Assembly (NCBI GenBank): GCA_028716085.1
Contig: JAQUQM010000011.1
Location: 1 to 34,011 of the forward strand
Length of the DNA: 34,011 nucleotides
DNA from: Dehalococcoidia bacterium
GTDB lineage: Bacteria > Chloroflexota > Dehalococcoidia > GIF9 > UBA5629
Direction of reading: 5' to 3'
Shown: positions 1 through 9,755 of the stretch, in pieces
How the letters are laid out: each line of letters opens with the position of its first letter
How positions within the stretch are numbered: position 1 is the stretch's first letter
Program-made: the position numbers and the translations under genes
Notes under the pieces: generated by a model
What the model was told of the DNA's origin: nothing
Databases searched by the model: none
Seen by the model: the letters and a program-made list of their open reading frames with translations, nothing else

Positions 1-1
1 G

Positions 2-1444
2 CTTTCCGAAGTTTACACTACTACGGGACTGCAAAGCGACAATCAGTCGAAGGATCATGTAGATATTTTCTATCTGGACAGCCCGGGTATCTCATGTTCG
101 GCCAGACTGAACAGCGTCGCAGAAAATACCACTATAAAAGTACAGTGGATTTATATTAAAGGTGATATGGCAAAGCAGGAAAAACCGCTTATCCTGGAAG
201 AGACTATTGAATGCAGCAACGACGGTTACCTCGGATTTACCTGGATAGCCCCCCCATCAGGCTACATAGCAGGAGATTATAAAATAGTGATCTACTTGAA
301 TGGGAATCAACAGGCCTCCAAACCGTTCACTATTAAAAAGGACACCTCGGTGCAGCTTCCCCGGATCAATGATTTCTCAGCTACACCACTTGCCCTTGTA
401 GAAGGCCGGCAGATGATACTCAGCTGGAACGTGACAGGCGCAGGCAGGGTAAACATCCAGCCGTCCGTGGGCGATGTCTTATCCGAAGGCAGCATTAACC
501 TGACACCTTCAAAAGACACCATCTATACGATCCGGGCTATAAACAGGCGAGGTACAAGCTCGAGTACACAGAGCATCCAAGTATCCCACGTATCCGGGCC
601 AAAACCCGACCTGATCATTACGGATTTCTGGACCAGCGGCAACGTAATATCCTACCGGATTAAGAACATAGGGGACACCGTGTCCTGCGGTTGCCATAGC
701 TGCCTGTATAAAAACGATTCGCCTGAAGCAGAAGTATACGTGATGCCCCTGGCGCCGGGTGAGGAGAGGGCAGAAGCCTTTTTAAATTATCATTTCTCCC
801 CACGTTACTCCTCACTTGCCGGTGGGGCCACATCATCGGAGACCGGCACGGACGCTATCAATATCATGATATGCGCCAACAACGATAAAAGCTGCGCGGA
901 GAACAATGCGGAAAACAATTGCCTGGACTATAATTTCGGCCCCCTGTCCAGGCTGAGCTTTACCCGCTATGCAAGCTCGGCGGATTGGCAATCCAATACC
1001 GGCGAGCTTAAATGGCCTATGTTCAAAAGCGACAGGGATGGATGGGTGGGGGTTGTTAGCGCTGATAATTCAATCCGCATGAACCCGCCACGCATCAAAG
1101 ACGGCTGGATTCAGGGTACATTCGGTATACCCTCCGAGGTCTCACATGCACTGCAGTCTTATACCATTCCCCATAAAGCCAGATTCAGCGCCAGGGTGGG
1201 CCTTACTGCGGACACACCTGTTTCCGCCAGTGCAAAATTTACTTTTGGAATTATCGGCGACAACTTTACAACTTATTTTCAGCCTGTCACAGTTAAAGCC
1301 GGCAACCAGATGCAGAATTATGAGGTTGATTTCTATCAATTGGCCGGCAGACAGGTGAAGTTCATTTTCAGGGTGGAATCCAGTGATCCTCTTTTTCCGG
1401 GTAGTGCTGCGTGGATAGAGCCCCTTCTGTATCAAGAAAGATAA
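2..1444 (+). CDS. Hypothetical surface/secreted protein with Ig-like/CARDB-like segment (5'-truncated by window edge)
   Basis: The listed ORF starts at 167, but the same frame is open back to position 2 (LSEVYTTTGLQSDNQSKDHVDIFYLDSPGISCSARLNSVAENTTIKVQWIYIKGDMAKQEK...), so the gene very likely begins outside the window. The segment KPDLIITDFWTSGNVISYRIKNIGDT resembles CARDB/Ig-like adhesion modules. Confidence 0.65.
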   Translation, partial: LSEVYTTTGLQSDNQSKDHVDIFYLDSPGISCSARLNSVAENTTIKVQWIYIKGDMAKQEKPLILEETIECSNDGYLGFTWIAPPSGYIAGDYKIVIYLNGNQQASKPFTIKKDTSVQLPRINDFSATPLALVEGRQMILSWNVTGAGRVNIQPSVGDVLSEGSINLTPSKDTIYTIRAINRRGTSSSTQSIQVSHVSGPKPDLIITDFWTSGNVISYRIKNIGDTVSCGCHSCLYKNDSPEAEVYVMPLAPGEERAEAFLNYHFSPRYSSLAGGATSSETGTDAINIMICANNDKSCAENNAENNCLDYNFGPLSRLSFTRYASSADWQSNTGELKWPMFKSDRDGWVGVVSADNSIRMNPPRIKDGWIQGTFGIPSEVSHALQSYTIPHKARFSARVGLTADTPVSASAKFTFGIIGDNFTTYFQPVTVKAGNQMQNYEVDFYQLAGRQVKFIFRVESSDPLFPGSAAWIEPLLYQER

Positions 1445-4400
1445 GGCTCAAATTAAAAGCGCCTGCTGTCAGTCTGTTACTGGCTATAGCGCTCGTTTTA
1501 CTTTCCTTTCCCCAGGAAACCGTCTTCGCCAGGACACCTTCAACATGTGTATTAAAATGGGATATTATTAATACACCCGGGGGCTTCCCGGAGAGAAATG
1601 ATATTTTGCTTCATAGCGAGATAAATGAGATCGTCGTCTCGGCTGATAGCAAAACAATTTATGCAATTGATATCCCCAACGCCAGCGCCGGACCTGCTGT
1701 TTTCACCGGAATATGGCGCAGTACTAACGCAGGTATCTCCTGGAGCCCGAGGCCTGCCCGATGGCTCACGCAAGCAATGCCTGCACCCGTATATCCTATA
1801 GCAGATGTAGCCGTAGCGCCGGATGACCCTAATTTCATCGCGGTTGTCTGCGCCGATGCGCCTGCTGTACATCGTCGCGAGGTCTATCTTTCACAGGACG
1901 GCGGAGTCAACTGGACCTACAGCGGACCTGTACCCTGGTTGTATGGGCCCAATGAGCAGATAGGCGATATAGCCGTATCACCGGTATATACTTATCAGAA
2001 CAATAAAACACGCGATATTATCATCGGCAGCCGTGTCCCCGCCAACGGTCTGTCCCAGGGTGAGATTTATATCCGCAGTTACCCCGGCATCGCCGGATGG
2101 AAGGCGCAGGGATGCAATTCGGGAGATATCATTACTTTAGCGCTTTCGCCAGGCTATATAGAGGATTCAACGCTGGTCGTCATGGCCTGCACTACCCAAC
2201 GTACCTATATACACACCGGTAATCACGATATTGCAGGCAACAGCTGTTACTGGAATGCATATCAGGGCTGGCCTGTGGAGCTTTGTACCCCTGACCAGGC
2301 AAGTGGAATCACAAGTGGCGAAAACCTGATCATCACGGGCAATCTGGCTCTGCCCTCCGACTTCAACGTAGGCTTGGCGGAAAAGCGGATTGTTTTCGCA
2401 GCCTATGATTCTAACGGTTTATCCCGTGGTCCCACGCAGACGCTTGATGATGTTTATCGCCTTAACGATACCATAGTAACTCGCCTGAAAATGCCCGGCT
2501 ACGGAAGCAATCCGAGGATCAGCTCCATCGCATATAGCGGGACAACAAAGATGGGTAAACTACTGGCTGGTTGCGTCCGGGCCGATGCTACAACAGCAGT
2601 AACCACCATTTGGTTTACCGATAGCCCGCTGTCCCAGTGCACTGTCTGGACTAAGCCCTTAAAAGCTCCTACCGGTGGTTACCTTGCCGGACCGGGCAAC
2701 GGTTTTGCTAATGCGAAACTGGCTTGGTCCGACGATGGAGAAACTGCATTCTGCGGTACCGGCTGGGGCAACAGAGATACACCGGCGAAATGGGCCAGCC
2801 TCGCTGATCCTTCATGGAATAGCCAGTCAATGGATGAATCCGCCTTTTCCTCCAGCACAGACAATAGTGTTTCCTGGAACCAGCTTGGTATGATCGATAC
2901 GGCAATCAACCGCTTCAGATCGGTCTCTGCTTCAGCCGATGGCAAAACGCTTTATATATCATCGGTTAATGATACCGGCCTGGACAGCACCTGGCGCAGC
3001 CGTAGCAACATCCTGGGTGACATCTGGCAACGCGTCCACTGTACTGATTGCAATTTACCTGTGTTGAAGCTGGCACCGGATAAAAATGACGGGACATGCG
3101 TTTTCATCGGCAGCCAGGGCACCACCCGGGTGACGAATTCGCGTGATGGCGGACAGACCTGGCAGGATTGCCTGCCAGGCACTATGGTTCAGGACATCGC
3201 CGCGGGCAGTAGCAATGAGCTTTTTGTATTGCAGGACGCAGGCCTGGTAAGGCGCGGCCGGTATAATGCCGCCGCCTGGCAGTGGGATAAATTTACGGAT
3301 ACGGAGCTGTCGCCTGCGCATACTATAGCAGCTCAAGGCAGCAATCTTCTGGTAGGAGCCGCAGTGGGGCAGAGTTATCCCGCCGCGTATTCCCTTGACG
3401 GCGGCAATAACTGGGTCAAAATCGCAGAGTACGCTCCGGGGAACGGCAATAAACATGCGGCTTTCGATGTAGATTTTAAGGATAATCACCTTATCTACCT
3501 GGCCGACGATGCTGGCGGGCTTTATCGCTGGGCTATAACCACCAGCCATCGCTGGGATGATATGGCGCCACCCGATGTCAGCTATTATGGTATAGCGGCA
3601 GGAACGTGGGGAATATTATATGCCGCATATAGCCCGCTGACCAGCGGTGTCAGCCGCACATTATATTCACACAGCGGCATCCCCAAGATAGGACCTTCAT
3701 GGGACTCTTTAAGGACGGGATTGGCTGCGGGAGTTCTTTTCAGGCTCGAGCCTAACGCCATAGTGCTGGCAGACGAAACTGTCTGGGCTATCGATGCACG
3801 CGATTATAATGTGACTCTAGGCATAGGTTGCCTCTGGGCTTTCCATGATCCGCTTGCCACGCGTTCCCCATGGCTTATTTCCCCGAAGAACAATAACATC
3901 ACAGGTTCCGATCCCGTTACAGGCAGGAACGCCCAGGTTGATCTTAAATGGGAGCAGCTTTCCCTTGCCGATGCCTATGAGATCGAAGTGGGCAAAGACA
4001 ATTTTTTCGATCTGTTGATTGCCGCGGCTGAGCCTGCCGCTAATCCCTTCTATAGCCCGGCTGATGTAACCTATCCCGCCTATTACATAACAGACGGGGC
4101 CCTGCCGGAGGCAGGACGAAGCTACTGGTGGCGTGTACGCGTCAGGCGGGCGGCTACAGGTCAGGTCATTCGCAGCCGCTGGTCGCGCGGCTTCAGTTTC
4201 AGCATTAAACCCGGCTACCCCGTCGTCGCGCCCTCCTATCCGGGAATACAACCGCTGCAACCGTGTCATGAAGCCTGCCAGGTGCCTGTTTACCCCATGG
4301 CATTCTCCTGGACACCGATGCGGGATACAACCTCTTACCGCTTCATACTGGCTGGCGATCCTGAACTGGCCAACCCTATTGTAGATGAAACCGTCCGCAG

Positions 4401-4656
4401 TACCTCATATAAGTTTGACGGCCGGCTCAATTACAGGACGGCTTATTTCTGGCAGGTTACTCCTCTTGATCCGGTGCCAGGCGATCCCAGTCCCGTATTC
4501 AGTTTTAACTCTCTGGATAGTCCGCCGTTGTTCGAGCCGCAAACCAGGGAACAAGGACTGGCCTGGGTATATGTACTGATGATTGTAAACGCTTTCGTCT
4601 TCCTCTTCTTTGCCGCCGTGGTGATCATCAAAGACCTCCGCCGACGTTCCGATTGA
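1411..4656 (+). CDS. Secreted, C-terminally membrane-anchored Asp-box (BNR/sortilin-like) beta-propeller protein with FnIII-like C-terminal modules
   Basis: GTG start with N-terminal signal-like segment (KAPAVSLLLAIALVLLSFPQETVFA). Repeated Asp-box motifs (STNAGISW, SQDGGVNW, SRDGGQTW, SLDGGNNW). C-terminal hydrophobic helix followed by positive charges (WVYVLMIVNAFVFLFFAAVVIIKDLRRRSD). Exact start uncertain; it overlaps the previous CDS. Confidence 0.75.
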   Translation: MDRAPSVSRKIRLKLKAPAVSLLLAIALVLLSFPQETVFARTPSTCVLKWDIINTPGGFPERNDILLHSEINEIVVSADSKTIYAIDIPNASAGPAVFTGIWRSTNAGISWSPRPARWLTQAMPAPVYPIADVAVAPDDPNFIAVVCADAPAVHRREVYLSQDGGVNWTYSGPVPWLYGPNEQIGDIAVSPVYTYQNNKTRDIIIGSRVPANGLSQGEIYIRSYPGIAGWKAQGCNSGDIITLALSPGYIEDSTLVVMACTTQRTYIHTGNHDIAGNSCYWNAYQGWPVELCTPDQASGITSGENLIITGNLALPSDFNVGLAEKRIVFAAYDSNGLSRGPTQTLDDVYRLNDTIVTRLKMPGYGSNPRISSIAYSGTTKMGKLLAGCVRADATTAVTTIWFTDSPLSQCTVWTKPLKAPTGGYLAGPGNGFANAKLAWSDDGETAFCGTGWGNRDTPAKWASLADPSWNSQSMDESAFSSSTDNSVSWNQLGMIDTAINRFRSVSASADGKTLYISSVNDTGLDSTWRSRSNILGDIWQRVHCTDCNLPVLKLAPDKNDGTCVFIGSQGTTRVTNSRDGGQTWQDCLPGTMVQDIAAGSSNELFVLQDAGLVRRGRYNAAAWQWDKFTDTELSPAHTIAAQGSNLLVGAAVGQSYPAAYSLDGGNNWVKIAEYAPGNGNKHAAFDVDFKDNHLIYLADDAGGLYRWAITTSHRWDDMAPPDVSYYGIAAGTWGILYAAYSPLTSGVSRTLYSHSGIPKIGPSWDSLRTGLAAGVLFRLEPNAIVLADETVWAIDARDYNVTLGIGCLWAFHDPLATRSPWLISPKNNNITGSDPVTGRNAQVDLKWEQLSLADAYEIEVGKDNFFDLLIAAAEPAANPFYSPADVTYPAYYITDGALPEAGRSYWWRVRVRRAATGQVIRSRWSRGFSFSIKPGYPVVAPSYPGIQPLQPCHEACQVPVYPMAFSWTPMRDTTSYRFILAGDPELANPIVDETVRSTSYKFDGRLNYRTAYFWQVTPLDPVPGDPSPVFSFNSLDSPPLFEPQTREQGLAWVYVLMIVNAFVFLFFAAVVIIKDLRRRSD

Positions 4657-4663
4657 ACCTGCT

Positions 4664-4693
4664 CTGCACATGTTGTTTTAGAACAATGTGCAG
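4664..4693 (+). terminator. Hairpin downstream of the Asp-box protein gene (possible terminator without a U-tract)
   Basis: CTGCACA-tg-TTGTT-ttag-AACAA-TGTGCAG inverted repeat 8 nt after the stop codon. No T-run follows. Confidence 0.4.
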
Positions 4694-4713
4694 TCCTTCG
4701 CACACAAACTGAT

Positions 4714-4736
4714 CCCTTTCCCTCGAGAGGAAAGGG
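4714..4736. repeat. REP-like palindrome
   Basis: CCCTTTCCctcgagaGGAAAGGG, 8-bp stem, between the CDS and the tRNA. Resembles dispersed extragenic palindromes. Copy number not testable in this window. Confidence 0.35.
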
Positions 4737-4757
4737 TAAAGGATAGGATGAGAAATA

Positions 4758-4766
4758 TGCTATAAT
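4758..4766 (+). promoter_or_regulatory. Extended -10 promoter for tRNA-His
   Basis: TGCTATAAT (TGn + perfect TATAAT) about 13 bp upstream of the tRNA 5' end. No good -35 seen. Confidence 0.55.
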
Positions 4767-4778
4767 GTCGTCCGTTGT

Positions 4779-4856
4779 GGTGAGTGTTGCCCAGAGGCCG
4801 AAGGCGCCAGGTTGTGGCCCTGGAGAACGAGGGTTCGAATCCCTCCACTCACCCCA
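4779..4856 (+). tRNA. tRNA-His(GTG), with encoded G-1 and CCA
   Basis: Cloverleaf folded by hand: acceptor GTGAGTG/CACTCAC, D stem GCC/GGC, anticodon arm CCAGG-TTGTGGC-CCTGG (anticodon GTG), T arm GAGGG-TTCGAAT-CCCTC, G-1 opposite C73, then CCA. Confidence 0.93.
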
Positions 4857-4917
4857 CCAGTAACTTCAGCTTCGGCGCATAAAACAGCCGGTTTTGGTAT
4901 TATTTCGTATCACTGTC

Positions 4918-7900
4918 CTAACCTATGACATCCTGCACTGCTCTTTGCAGCTCTTCAATGGTATACGGCTTGGCAACCATCCCACTGAATCCATGTCCCC
5001 TGTAGTCGGCCATAATTGCTTCATCGGCATACCCGCTGGCTACGATCGCTTTGACCCCGGGATCAATTTTAAGCAGCGCCTTAATTGTCTCCTCGCCTCC
5101 CATACCACCCGGTATGGTCAGGTCCAGGATGACCACTGTAAAGGGTCGGCCTGATTCCAGGGCTGCTTTATACAGCTTAACCGTCTCGGCGCCATTAGCG
5201 GCAAACTTGATATCGTTATAGCCTATACGCTTAAGTATATGGCCGGTCACCTCTCTTACCTCTTTCTCGTCATCCATGACCAGTATCCTCGCCTTGCCCG
5301 CAGGTTTGATTTCCTCTTTTTGATCCTGCTTCGGTGCAGATGTTGCCATGGAAGCAGGCAGGTAGAGGTAAAAGGTCGCACCCGAACCGAGCACTGATTC
5401 AACGCTGAGATGGCCACCGTGATTGCGTGCTATGGAGAAGGAGGTGGCCAGCCCCAGACCACTGCCCCTCTGTTTGGTGGTGAAAAATGGATCGAATATC
5501 CTGTCCAGGTGCTCTGCAGATATCCCGCTGCCGTGGTCAGTCACGGCAATCCTTATATAGTTCCCTTCCTTGAGCGGCAGCCCCCTTCCCAGGCTCTGTG
5601 TTTCACTGAGCACCATGTTTTCAGCTACAAGTTCTATGGTTCCGCCCGTGGGCATGGCCTGCTGGGCATTGATAACCAGGTTATGCACGACCTGGCTTAT
5701 TTGCCCTGCGTCAATCTCGGCATGCCAGAGGTGAGGCACCATAGAGAAATGACATTTTACGTTGGAACCATGCAGGGCAAACCTGGCCGTATCTCTAAGG
5801 AGTTCATCCAGGGAAGATAATTTCTTGACCGGTGCTCCGCCCCTGGAGAAGGTGAGCAGTTGCCCGGTCAGGTCCTTGGCCCGCAGCAATGCCTTCTGCG
5901 CTTCTTCCAATCTCTCATGGACTTCACTTCCGGCCCGTACTTCCATACCTGCAAGGCTGACATTGCCCATCACCGCGGTCAGGATGTTATTAAAATCGTG
6001 GGCGATGCCGCCGGCCAGTACAGCGAGAGATTCCAATTTTGATGCCCTCTGCTGTTCCTTTTCAAGATGCATGCGGTCGGTGATATCTGTCATAAAATGC
6101 ATGGCTGCAGGCTTGCCCTCCCATGTAATCTGCACCGAAGTAAGCTCCACCCACCTGATATCTCCCGCCTTGAAGACAACTCGAAAAGTGAACTTATCGG
6201 GAACTTCTATTCCTTTTAAACGCTGAAGATAGCGCTCGGTCGCCCTTGGGCGATCATCTGGATGAATAAACTCGAAAAAAGACTTTGAGGTGAGCTCTTC
6301 CTCCGAATAGCCGCTGAACATTGAAGCCCTTTTATTGGCAAATTTGAGCATGCCGTCAACAACTATAAAGATGGACTCCCGGGCGTTCTCGACGACCATT
6401 CGGTACTTCTCCTCGCTTTCCCTTAGCGAATATTCGATGCGCTTACGGTCGGAGATGTCCCGGGCCTCGCCCAGGATGGATACGAGCTTGCCGCTCGGAT
6501 CCCGTATTACACTAAACTTGTTTTCCGCCCACGCGGTGGTACCGTCCTTGCAGTAATACTCAAGCTCTAAGGTACGAACAGGGTTGTAGTCAGGGTCCGC
6601 CTCAATCCTAGGCAACTCTGTTAAAAACATCTCGTATGCCGATTTTAGCGACTCCGGTGTCAGGTTCTGCTCCAGCGGTAGATCCATAATCTCCTGCGCA
6701 GTGAATCCACGTATCTTTTCTATGGAAGCGCTGTGATATGTGGTCTTAAGGTTCATATCCATCAGCCACACTGAGTCCGTCGTGTGCTCCGACAGCAAGC
6801 GATACTGCGCTTCTCTCTCCCTCAGTGCATCCTCCGTCTTCTTACGTTCGCTGATATCTCGAGCCTCTCCCAGGATGGACACCGGTCTACCATTATCATC
6901 CCGTATTACACTGAACTTGTTTTCCGACCAAATAGTTGTACCGTCTTTACGATAAACCTCAAGCTCCAAAGTTATCACAGGATTGTAGTCCGGGTCAGAC
7001 TCAACTATGGGTATCTGTTTAAAAAACACTTCAGCCGCTGATTTGAGTGATTCCGGTGTGATGCGTTTCTCAAACGGCAGTTCTGTTAGCTCCTGTTGCG
7101 TGAAGCCGGTGAGTTTTTCCGCGGAGGGACTCTGGTACGTGGGCTTAAGGTCCATATCCATCAGCCAAATAAAGTCCGTTGTGTGTTCAGATAACAGGCG
7201 GTATTGCTCCTCTCTCTCCTTCAGCGCAGCTTCTACCCGCTTGCGTTGGGTGATGTCCCAGACTTCGCCCAGGACGGATACGGGCTTTCCGCTCGGGTCC
7301 CGTATGATGCTGAATTTACTTTCCGTCCATATGGTGCTTCCGTCCTTACAATAATACTCAAGCTCTAATGTACGGACAGGATTATAGGCGGGGTTGGCTG
7401 CCACCCTGGGTAGCTCCTCTAAAAACAACTCGGATGTTAATTTGAGCGATTCCGGGGGCATATGCTTCTCCAGCGGCATATTGAATGCCTCCAGAGGCGT
7501 GAAGCCGCGCATTTTTTCTATCGATGGGCTTACATAAATAGGTTTCAGATCCATATCCATCAGCGTTACACCGTCTGCCATATGCTCCGACAGCAGCCGG
7601 TATCGCGCCTCGCTCTCCACAAGGGCGGACTCAACGTTCTTCCGTATGGAGATATCTCTCACAAAGGCCAGCACGAATTTCTCGCCTTCCCACTGCACAA
7701 CGCTGGTGCTGATCTCTACAGGCACACGGCGACCGTCCTTTCTGATCAGTTCAAACTCATCAGGACCGCTTGATTTGCCCTTAGCATTATCCTGGAATAT
7801 CTCTATAGCCCTGGCAACGCTGCTTTCGGAAAGTATATTCACCTCCAGATAGTTCCTGCCAAGAATCTCTTCACGCCCGTAACCTATTATCTCCTCGCAC

Positions 7901-8082
7901 CTGTGGTTACCGTAGAGGAAGTTGCCTGCGAGGTCGTATATATAGACGCCTTCCGGAGCATTCTCCAGCAAGGCGTTCATGTACGCCCCACCCTCCCTTA
8001 GCACGTGCTCCTCCTGTTTGTTCTGGGCGCTATCTATAGATGACTTGACAGATTCCTTTTTAGCAGGCTTCTTTGTGACCAT
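4918..8082 (-). CDS. Hybrid sensor histidine kinase: multiple PAS domains, HisKA, HATPase_c, C-terminal receiver
   Basis: Repeated PAS/PAC segments (…[10 protein letters not shown]…GEARDIS.RK…). H-box [21 protein letters not shown] boxes [54 protein letters not shown]…[17 protein letters not shown]-like GGAG just upstream of the start on the minus strand. Confidence 0.93.
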   Translation of the reverse strand: MVTKKPAKKESVKSSIDSAQNKQEEHVLREGGAYMNALLENAPEGVYIYDLAGNFLYGNHRCEEIIGYGREEILGRNYLEVNILSESSVARAIEIFQDNAKGKSSGPDEFELIRKDGRRVPVEISTSVVQWEGEKFVLAFVRDISIRKNVESALVESEARYRLLSEHMADGVTLMDMDLKPIYVSPSIEKMRGFTPLEAFNMPLEKHMPPESLKLTSELFLEELPRVAANPAYNPVRTLELEYYCKDGSTIWTESKFSIIRDPSGKPVSVLGEVWDITQRKRVEAALKEREEQYRLLSEHTTDFIWLMDMDLKPTYQSPSAEKLTGFTQQELTELPFEKRITPESLKSAAEVFFKQIPIVESDPDYNPVITLELEVYRKDGTTIWSENKFSVIRDDNGRPVSILGEARDISERKKTEDALREREAQYRLLSEHTTDSVWLMDMNLKTTYHSASIEKIRGFTAQEIMDLPLEQNLTPESLKSAYEMFLTELPRIEADPDYNPVRTLELEYYCKDGTTAWAENKFSVIRDPSGKLVSILGEARDISDRKRIEYSLRESEEKYRMVVENARESIFIVVDGMLKFANKRASMFSGYSEEELTSKSFFEFIHPDDRPRATERYLQRLKGIEVPDKFTFRVVFKAGDIRWVELTSVQITWEGKPAAMHFMTDITDRMHLEKEQQRASKLESLAVLAGGIAHDFNNILTAVMGNVSLAGMEVRAGSEVHERLEEAQKALLRAKDLTGQLLTFSRGGAPVKKLSSLDELLRDTARFALHGSNVKCHFSMVPHLWHAEIDAGQISQVVHNLVINAQQAMPTGGTIELVAENMVLSETQSLGRGLPLKEGNYIRIAVTDHGSGISAEHLDRIFDPFFTTKQRGSGLGLATSFSIARNHGGHLSVESVLGSGATFYLYLPASMATSAPKQDQKEEIKPAGKARILVMDDEKEVREVTGHILKRIGYNDIKFAANGAETVKLYKAALESGRPFTVVILDLTIPGGMGGEETIKALLKIDPGVKAIVASGYADEAIMADYRGHGFSGMVAKPYTIEELQRAVQDVIG

Positions 8083-8283
8083 TTAAGGTACTCCTTTCGC
8101 CAAGAAAGTAGCTTACTTCATCCTGCATCCTCGTTGTCAATTCAAATACTACGGTAATTTTTGCCGGTTCTAATTAATTTTTGTAATAAATAGTATAATC
8201 CATCCTTCTGATATCAGTAAGTTGAAGGTCGAAATACGAGATGATGAAGTCTAAGTACGGTTACGCTTAACCACAGTAATATT

Positions 8284-8322
8284 CGAAAAGAAAAAGCCGG
8301 CGGCCTTTGCCCCGGCTTTTCC
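8284..8322 (-). terminator. Rho-independent terminator of the minus-strand nitronate monooxygenase gene
   Basis: AAAAGCCGG…CCGGCTTTT stem. Read on the minus strand it is followed by TTTTTCTTTT. Confidence 0.8.
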
Positions 8323-8346
8323 TGTCAGAATAATCTGGTTTAAATT

Positions 8347-9456
8347 CTATGCCACAAGCTTTGAAGCATTCCTCAGTATACCTTCAGCTTCTTTGACCAT
8401 TTGCTGCACCAGATCGTTTACTTTGGGCATATCTTTAATCCTCTGGGCCGCTTCACCGGCTGCCATCATGGCTTTTTCTTTATTCCCCTCAAAGACGGCT
8501 TTTATGGATTCAATCTCATATTGTATTAAAGACATATCGATTGTGCTGTAATCATCGGGGGCACCCAGGAAAACGCCGGGCGATTTCTGGAGAGTATTTT
8601 TGGCATGTTCACTGCTGCGGGGCGTCTTCAACCAACGGGCAGGCCCTACGAAGCCCCGTGCCACAAGGGTTGCCCTGTCATCAGATTCAACAACTCCCTC
8701 CTTCCAGATCTGGTGGAAATCGCTCTCCTGTGTTGCCAGGAAGCGGGTCCCCATCTGTGCACCGTCTGCACCCATCACCAGTGCTGCCGCCAGTGTCTTA
8801 CCATCGCAGAATCCACCGGCACCTACAACCAGTGTATCTTTGTCAGATACTGTCTCCACTACAGCTGGAAGCAGAATCATTGAGTGTACCGGCTCCCACG
8901 AGGTATGGAAACCGCCTTCATGGCCGGAAGCTACTATCACATCGACACCGGCTTTCTTACATCGTATAGCTCCTTTGACCGAGGGCACAACGTGTATCCA
9001 GGTGAATCCCGCTCCCTTAATTTTGTCCTTCCAGCCCATGGGATCGCCGGCAGACGTAAAGATTACCTTGAAATGCTTCTTCATGTCGGGATTCTCTTCA
9101 CGCACCCTGATGGCCGTATCAATCATGACGTGCGAATGTTTGAGGACTTCCGTTGAGACCATCACGTTGATGCCGAAAATACCGCCTTTATCTTTGACCA
9201 GCCTGTATGTACGTTTCAGCACCTTTTCCATAACCGTAGCCATATCATCGTCGAAGTTAGCCTCAGCAGTTTCCACGAAGGCTTTGTAAATCCAGGGCTG
9301 GTCATCTTTGTTAAAAACACCGCTTGTTGAAAGCAACCCAAGTACACCTGCATTTGCCGAAGCAACACAGAGATTGTTGTTGCTAAAGGGGCCCATCCCG
9401 GCCTGAATAATGGGATATTTAATCCCAATGAGGTCACATAATCTTGATTTAATCAT
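8347..9456 (-). CDS. Nitronate monooxygenase / 2-nitropropane dioxygenase-like FMN enzyme
   Basis: N-terminal LCDLIGIKYPIIQAGMGPFSN, VIVASGHEGGFHT and LVVGAGGFCDGKTLAAALVMGADGAQMGTRFLATQES are NMO-family FMN-binding signatures. Confidence 0.9.
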   Translation of the reverse strand: MIKSRLCDLIGIKYPIIQAGMGPFSNNNLCVASANAGVLGLLSTSGVFNKDDQPWIYKAFVETAEANFDDDMATVMEKVLKRTYRLVKDKGGIFGINVMVSTEVLKHSHVMIDTAIRVREENPDMKKHFKVIFTSAGDPMGWKDKIKGAGFTWIHVVPSVKGAIRCKKAGVDVIVASGHEGGFHTSWEPVHSMILLPAVVETVSDKDTLVVGAGGFCDGKTLAAALVMGADGAQMGTRFLATQESDFHQIWKEGVVESDDRATLVARGFVGPARWLKTPRSSEHAKNTLQKSPGVFLGAPDDYSTIDMSLIQYEIESIKAVFEGNKEKAMMAAGEAAQRIKDMPKVNDLVQQMVKEAEGILRNASKLVA

Positions 9457-9755
9457 AGTAATACCACTCCATAATTTTTTATTGCTGTCTAGCGGATAAG
9501 AATCGGCCTTCTCGCCAAAGCATTATAGGTAACGCCATTATTATATGTCAAAAATTACGTAGTGACCGAGATATGCCGCAAAGTCGTTGAGATACGAGAA
9601 CTATCCATAGGGACAGGCAGACCTATCAAATCATTAAAACTGCAGGATTTATACCCATCAGTACAAACGCAATCTCCAAGTTATCATCCCTCTTGGAGTA
9701 GCGAGCGCTAATGCGGTATATTTAATAAGCACATGGTTAAGCATGGGTATCAGCA

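Noticed and set aside
2679-4269. Several antisense ORFs (e.g. 3055..3549 -, 3817..4269 -) inside the Asp-box gene
   Set aside because: Shadow ORFs opposite a well-supported long CDS; no recognisable motifs or RBS.
8541-9289. Plus-strand ORFs opposite the nitronate monooxygenase (including 229 aa at 8600)
   Set aside because: Low-complexity Ser/Thr/Pro-rich antisense translation of a conserved enzyme gene; no family resemblance.
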